64,000 bases of DNA from Tigriopus japonicus. Lineage: Eukaryota > Arthropoda > Copepoda > Harpacticoida > Harpacticidae. Positions 59,547-64,000 of this stretch are shown piece by piece; position 1 is the stretch's first letter; each line of letters opens with the position of its first letter. The position numbers and the translations under genes were made by a program. The DNA lies in contig JAAGOF010000070.1 of assembly GCA_010645155.1 (NCBI GenBank), forward strand, positions 385,947 through 449,946, in the 5' to 3' direction. The notes below the pieces were generated by a model. The model did no database searches. It was not told the origin of the DNA and was given only the letters and a program-made list of their open reading frames with translations.

Positions 59547-59836
59547 CTTCTTTATCGGGGTCCATTATTGTTCAACTTGTTGCCTATTTGCCTTCGTCGG
59601 GAATATGTAGGAGCTGATCCTCTAACAACATTTAAGGCAGGATTGGACAAATTCTTAAATACTATTCCTGACCAACCCATTATTCAAGGGTTGTATAGAT
59701 CTGCCAACAGTAACTCATTGGTAGATCAAATTTCATATAAACTTTAATTTTAGAAACTTTATAAATTATATTAATGATTAACTCTCTTTACAGGGAATCC
59801 CATACCTTGTAGCGGTATTAAAAAATCCCCCCCCCC
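59547..59836 (+). mobile_element. 5'-truncated LINE tail, copy 3, in tandem with copy 2
   Basis: It repeats copy 2 from CTTCTTTATCGGG onward with a few substitutions and ends GGTATTAAAAAATCC plus a C run. It begins directly after the C run of copy 2. Confidence 0.75.
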
Positions 59837-62292
59837 AACCCCCCAATACCGCAACTGACAATCAAATTATTACCTTGCCTTAAGCTTTGGCGTTGAACTT
59901 CCTTCGAAGTTATTATTTGCTTGGAAAATTGAAAACTACGCTTAAAGAACTTGAAATCCAAGAAAATCCAAGTTTTTGGCCGATTAAACGATAAAAGACG
60001 AATAAAATTGCCCAATTAGATGAAATAATATGAATAAAATCCAAATTAGACGAAAAAAATTTTGCGACGAATAAAGTTAAAAAAGACGAATAAGTTTATT
60101 CATCTAAAGTTCCTGTTCTTAATCTTGAGGGACGGATAAATAGTGTAAATTTGGTAACAAACATATTTTTCAGCATTTTTGTATTTTTTACCTTTAATTG
60201 AACTCTTATTTACGAATTTGGCCAAACCTGTCAAATGTGTCAAATGTTTAAGAATTTTTTAGGCTTTGAGAATCTCTCAACTTTTGATGGAATTTTCATC
60301 CACAATATGAAATTTTGAACTTTTCAAAAAAGTTTCCATTTGCTATCGCACATTCTCAGCACCTTGATGAAATATGTACATTTCAGACACAAATCTCACA
60401 CTGTATTCTCAGTTTCGGCCCGCAGCCTGACCAAATTTAGCATTTAGAGCTAAATTTTAGAGCCAGATCCGTGAAACCATGAGTGATATTGGCTACATTT
60501 TGTCTAGCTTGCGTTAAGCAAGTACTTAGCGACATTTTGGCTCTCTTGGCTTCAAAATTGGTCCTCAAAATTGGCTGCTTAGGTTATTTGAATTTTCAAG
60601 AGTTTGCCAGGCTGGTCTTGGTTGAAACCAGATCATCCCATTCCCTGACTGAAGAATCCCATTACATGAAACCAACCTTTATTTATGTTGATTATTTTTG
60701 ACCCCATTATGGTTAGAACAATATTTGAACCAAGTTTAGGTTACAACAGTTTAAACCATGTTCAGGTTAAATTGATTTTAATCATAATCTGTTTGAAATC
60801 TCAATGTGGTTGAAATAAAAAAATAAACTACATCAAGGCTGGAAATTAACATGGATACCTGGTTGCAATTACAATAAAAAGATGGACCACATTGAGGATG
60901 AAATATTGCTCAAAAATTGTGACATTGGAATCCCCTTTAACTGTGCTATCTACTTATTTCAAGTCATCAAATTGTGAACGTTTGTCGCTGCAGTTTTCGC
61001 TAGTGCTTTACAAAAACAGTTTTTTGAATTAACAATTGTAATAAGTTTACCTTGAACTAAGACTAGTATAGGGAATATTTTTACCTTTAGGATAATGTTT
61101 GAAGTTTTTTGCCTTTACAAGGAAATTCACATTAGTGGTGAAATTATGTCCTTTTTTCAGGATCTTTGGAGTTAAATCAAACGGTTTTCATTCTAATGTT
61201 GGCATAACCCAAGGACATCTAAATTTCTTGATTCATCCTTGCATAACCATACTTTTTCGACATTTCGATGACATTTCGATTCGTTTCAAAACTAACTTGC
61301 CTACTCTGGTCATACTCATACTTCACCATTCTTCACAATATCTTGGGAGAACGCTGAATTTCTTTGAAACGGAATCAGTGGTTGGAAAAGGTCAAAATTG
61401 CATAAGTTTGTTATTAGTATCTTCTTCTAAAGTTTTGAGGTTTGAAGTCGGTTTTTCATTTTTTTGTTATTTTGGCATAAAATATCAAAAATTCGAAATC
61501 CATCGTGCCGGCGAGATCCAATGAAGTTGTTAGCCAAGCACACGTGTTTTGGGTTCAGGTGGTCAATGGAGGTTAAGATGGATCAAATTGGCACACAAGC
61601 AAAGACGCGTAATGAAGGGGGAGGAGACATGGATGAGTTAAAGCATTTCTGAAAAGAGGGAAGACATTATTAGCACCTCGAAGCATTTCGTGCAGATCTC
61701 TATTTAGCTCAAGGAAAGTATTTTCGTCCCCGACCCAATTCTCTCAGAGGGCATTGATGTCCAGTTCAAGGAAATCTGGACCTGACATCATCTACGAGGC
61801 CAGGAGATATGAGCAAAACAAGCAGACCGCTATGGGATTTTTGCTTGAGAAAGTGTCAATTTAGAAACACGATGTCAACTTGACTCACTCAACTTTCCAA
61901 TAAGCTAACCTTGATCTATTGGGGGAGAGCAGCTCTGTGAAGTAAGTAAGACATTGCCAATGCATTGAGCCAGAACTCGGACAGCTTGGTCAACAGACAT
62001 GAGTTGACTTAGGGTATCATTATCATGCAAAAAAATTGCATTTGGAACCGAGCCAAGAGAAATTCATGTCCCACTCTTCCCCCATTTGCAGTCAACTCGA
62101 TACAGGGAAAAAGAAAGAAAGAGAGCAATTGTGTGTATGTCGTTTACCTCGTTAGTTCTTGGCTTACGAGAGGAAGGGGGAAATTCAGTGAGGAATGAAA
62201 AGAATTTGTAGATTGAAGAAAGGCAACATTTCTTTTATTCTGTTTTTCCTCAACAAAATAAAAATCGAATCCAAGTGGCTCCATTTTTCCTA
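59837..62292. other. AT-rich region without genes
   Basis: It contains irregular repeats of GACGAATAAA-type words (59990-60105) and no supported gene. The plus-strand frame 61099-61524 is rejected as non-coding. Confidence 0.45.
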
Positions 62293-62897
62293 CTGATGTG
62301 TTTCGAGTTGGATTTTTGGTAGAGTTTTGCCATTTTGGTTTTTAGGGTCAAAAATCTGACCACAACTAAACTTTTCAACAAGCAATAGACCTTATCTGCC
62401 ATAAAATATGGCAGCACTGCCAACTCGAAATATGGATGGAACTCGAAATCGAACTAGTTCGAGTGTTGCCAAATTGGATGCTGATTAGGTCTTTTCAAAA
62501 AGTTCAATACAATATTACAAAAAATACCCTTTTTAACAGCGATAAACTTCCGAGTAGTGATGGAAACAATCCAATCTTCAATCATATTCACGATAGGTTG
62601 CCCAACTAGCTCTGCCAATTAGCTTTTAGCGTCTATCATTTGTCGGTTGAATTCCATGAGGAAAAAGGCTTTCTTCTGAAGGTGAGCGCAAGTGGCACCC
62701 CTTGCTTTATTCATCTTTGGCTCAGGGGCGCTATGCAGAAGGAACTTGCTTCTTGATTTTGCAAGTTGTTGTACTATGTGAGGGGTGATGGCAAACCTAA
62801 AGCCAGCAACCTCGCGTGAGAAAGATTGAAAGATTGGTTTTTTCCATCAGTACTTCCGAGTCAAAACTGGCAGCACTCCTGGTTCGAAACACATCAC
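62293..62897. mobile_element. Possible Tc1/mariner-like non-autonomous element with TA flanks
   Basis: The left end CTGATGTGTTTCGA and the inverse of the right end GTGATGTGTTTCGAAC share 13 of 14 bases. Both ends are bordered by TA (62291-62292, 62898-62899). The 605-bp interior has no transposase frame. Confidence 0.45.
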
Positions 62898-63013
62898 TAA
62901 TTTTTCCCTTTCCTTAGTTGGCCTGGCTCAATTGAATTCCAACTCATAAAGTTTGCCATGACTAAAAAGTATTATTGGGTTGAGCTGTCCTCTTCCCCCC
63001 CGAGTTGGATTTA

Positions 63014-63040
63014 GAAGTATGTATGTATGTATGTATGTAT
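63014..63040. repeat. GTAT/ATAC microsatellite, likely LINE 3' tail
   Basis: About six GTAT units on the plus strand read (ATAC)n on the minus strand. They lie about 235 bp beyond the stop of the minus-strand LINE frame, so they may be that element's 3'-terminal repeat. Confidence 0.55.
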
Positions 63041-63274
63041 TTCGGTCTCAAAGGGTAAAATGATTGGTTGTATTTACAATTGGTTTGTTTTGAAACCGTG
63101 GATCCTCATAAGCCATAACGGCTTGTTTTCATGAGGACCATGCTTGTTGCATCTTAATAAAGATGCCTCAAGATTAAGGGTTATCACATCAAAATTTTCA
63201 TCAAACGTATTGGCAATGGATCTAGAGAGTTGGTCATTTGGAAAGCATTCACGGTCCTAGAAGGTAAAGCATCA

Positions 63275-64000
63275 TCAAAGAGAAAATCCGGATTGCCGGC
63301 AGGAGAAACAATTTTTCACGTCACAAGTGGTCGAGTAAGAGCTAATGATTTGGTCTCTGACACACGCGATCCATCGTTTCAGCGATATTTCGTTTTCGTA
63401 TATCGTTTTGTTGCAAGCGTGATATTCATTCCAAGTTTTACCGAACGCATAGTCAGGTAATTTCTGTAGCCAACATTTTCGAACTAATGGCAAGGATACA
63501 TATGTTTCCCCACCCCGACGTACTTTGTGTAAGAACTTATTAATGGATTTCGGAAGTTTTTCTTGTAGAGCATTATGCACATGTTTTAATTGCCTCACTG
63601 CTCCCAAATCTGAAACTCTTAGAATTTTAAGCTTTTTAAAGTACGCACTTGTATGAGCCCTTCTCCTTGCCATAACGATCCACCTCACCGCCATCTTTTG
63701 GAGAACTTGAAGTCCTTTCAGTGCTGAAGAGTGCCGAAAAAATTCGACTCCATATTCGAGCTTACTTCTGATAAGAGCATTATATAAAATCAATCTAAGG
63801 TTTTGAGGCAGGTTATTTCTGGCCATAAATAACGTAAAGAGGGTTTGTCTTACTTTTTTGCTTAACTCTAATACATGCGTCTTCCACGATAACTTGTCGT
63901 CAAGATGTAATCCCAAAAATTTCAACGAATTGATTTGACGTCCACGTCCAATCTGCTCTATGATGTGTCCTTCACTAATGATAAGTAGTTAAGGACTAAT
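63275..64000 (-). pseudogene. LINE (jockey/CR1-like) reverse-transcriptase C-terminal fragment
   Basis: The minus-strand frame of 216 codons (63925-63275) contains KFLGLHLDDKLSWKTHV, RNNLPQNLRLILYNALI, SKLEYGVEFF, LQKMAVRWI and RAHTSAYFKKL, the usual order after the reverse-transcriptase active site in jockey/CR1-type LINEs. Upstream in the same frame, sequence still resembles the element (IEQIGRGRQ), but a TAA lies at 63989-63991, so the copy is broken. It continues past the window edge. The family differs from the LINE tails at 56-60 kb. Confidence 0.75.

Noticed and set aside
61099..61524. 141-codon plus-strand reading frame
   Set aside because: Phe/Leu-rich translation of AT-rich DNA with no motif, no promoter signal and no homologue that I recognise.

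Overview
This is a eukaryotic nuclear window. It has spliced genes with GT-AG introns, small phase-matched exons, long AT-rich non-coding stretches, and fossil DNA transposons and non-LTR retrotransposons. A complete arthropod-type chitin synthase and a supervillin of invertebrate layout point to an arthropod. A copepod-like crustacean is my best guess from general appearance, but nothing here proves it. All exon models were read by eye from splice consensus, reading phase and family resemblance.

Layout. 1-487 (+): 3' end of an unknown gene with a C-terminal membrane anchor. 653-4189 (-) and 5468-10249 (+): a divergent pair of SLC22-type (organic cation/anion) transporters sharing a 1.3-kb intergenic region. 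10504-10875 (-): a small secreted, possibly GPI-anchored protein, convergent with the second transporter. 12615-15011 (+): an orphan seven-transmembrane, GPCR-like receptor. 18134-27624 (+): chitin synthase in ten coding exons, 1609 codons. 28219 to about 52106 (-): one very large supervillin-like gene. It encodes about 3,000-3,430 residues, with a long disordered N-terminus, gelsolin-like repeats and a C-terminal villin headpiece. 52107-64000 holds no convincing complete gene. It contains LINE tails, a hAT-type element inside a tRNA-like fragment, foldback elements, satellite-like repeats and a LINE reverse-transcriptase fragment at the right edge.

The genes do not form a pathway. The transporters are divergent paralogues whose intron positions partly differ. 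Chitin synthase (cuticle polymer at the plasma membrane) and supervillin (actin/myosin-membrane linker) are neighbours on opposite strands, tail to tail.

Most interesting points. (1) The supervillin N-terminus carries about ten [G/S]-I-L-[K/R] motifs plus P-I-L-K variants. This matches the SILK-type docking motif for protein phosphatase 1, and three of the motifs lie in a tandem-duplicated module. (2) The same gene has two phase-equivalent alternative 5' ends and a possible stop-containing cassette exon. (3) Several non-autonomous DNA transposons are delimited to the base by target-site duplications.
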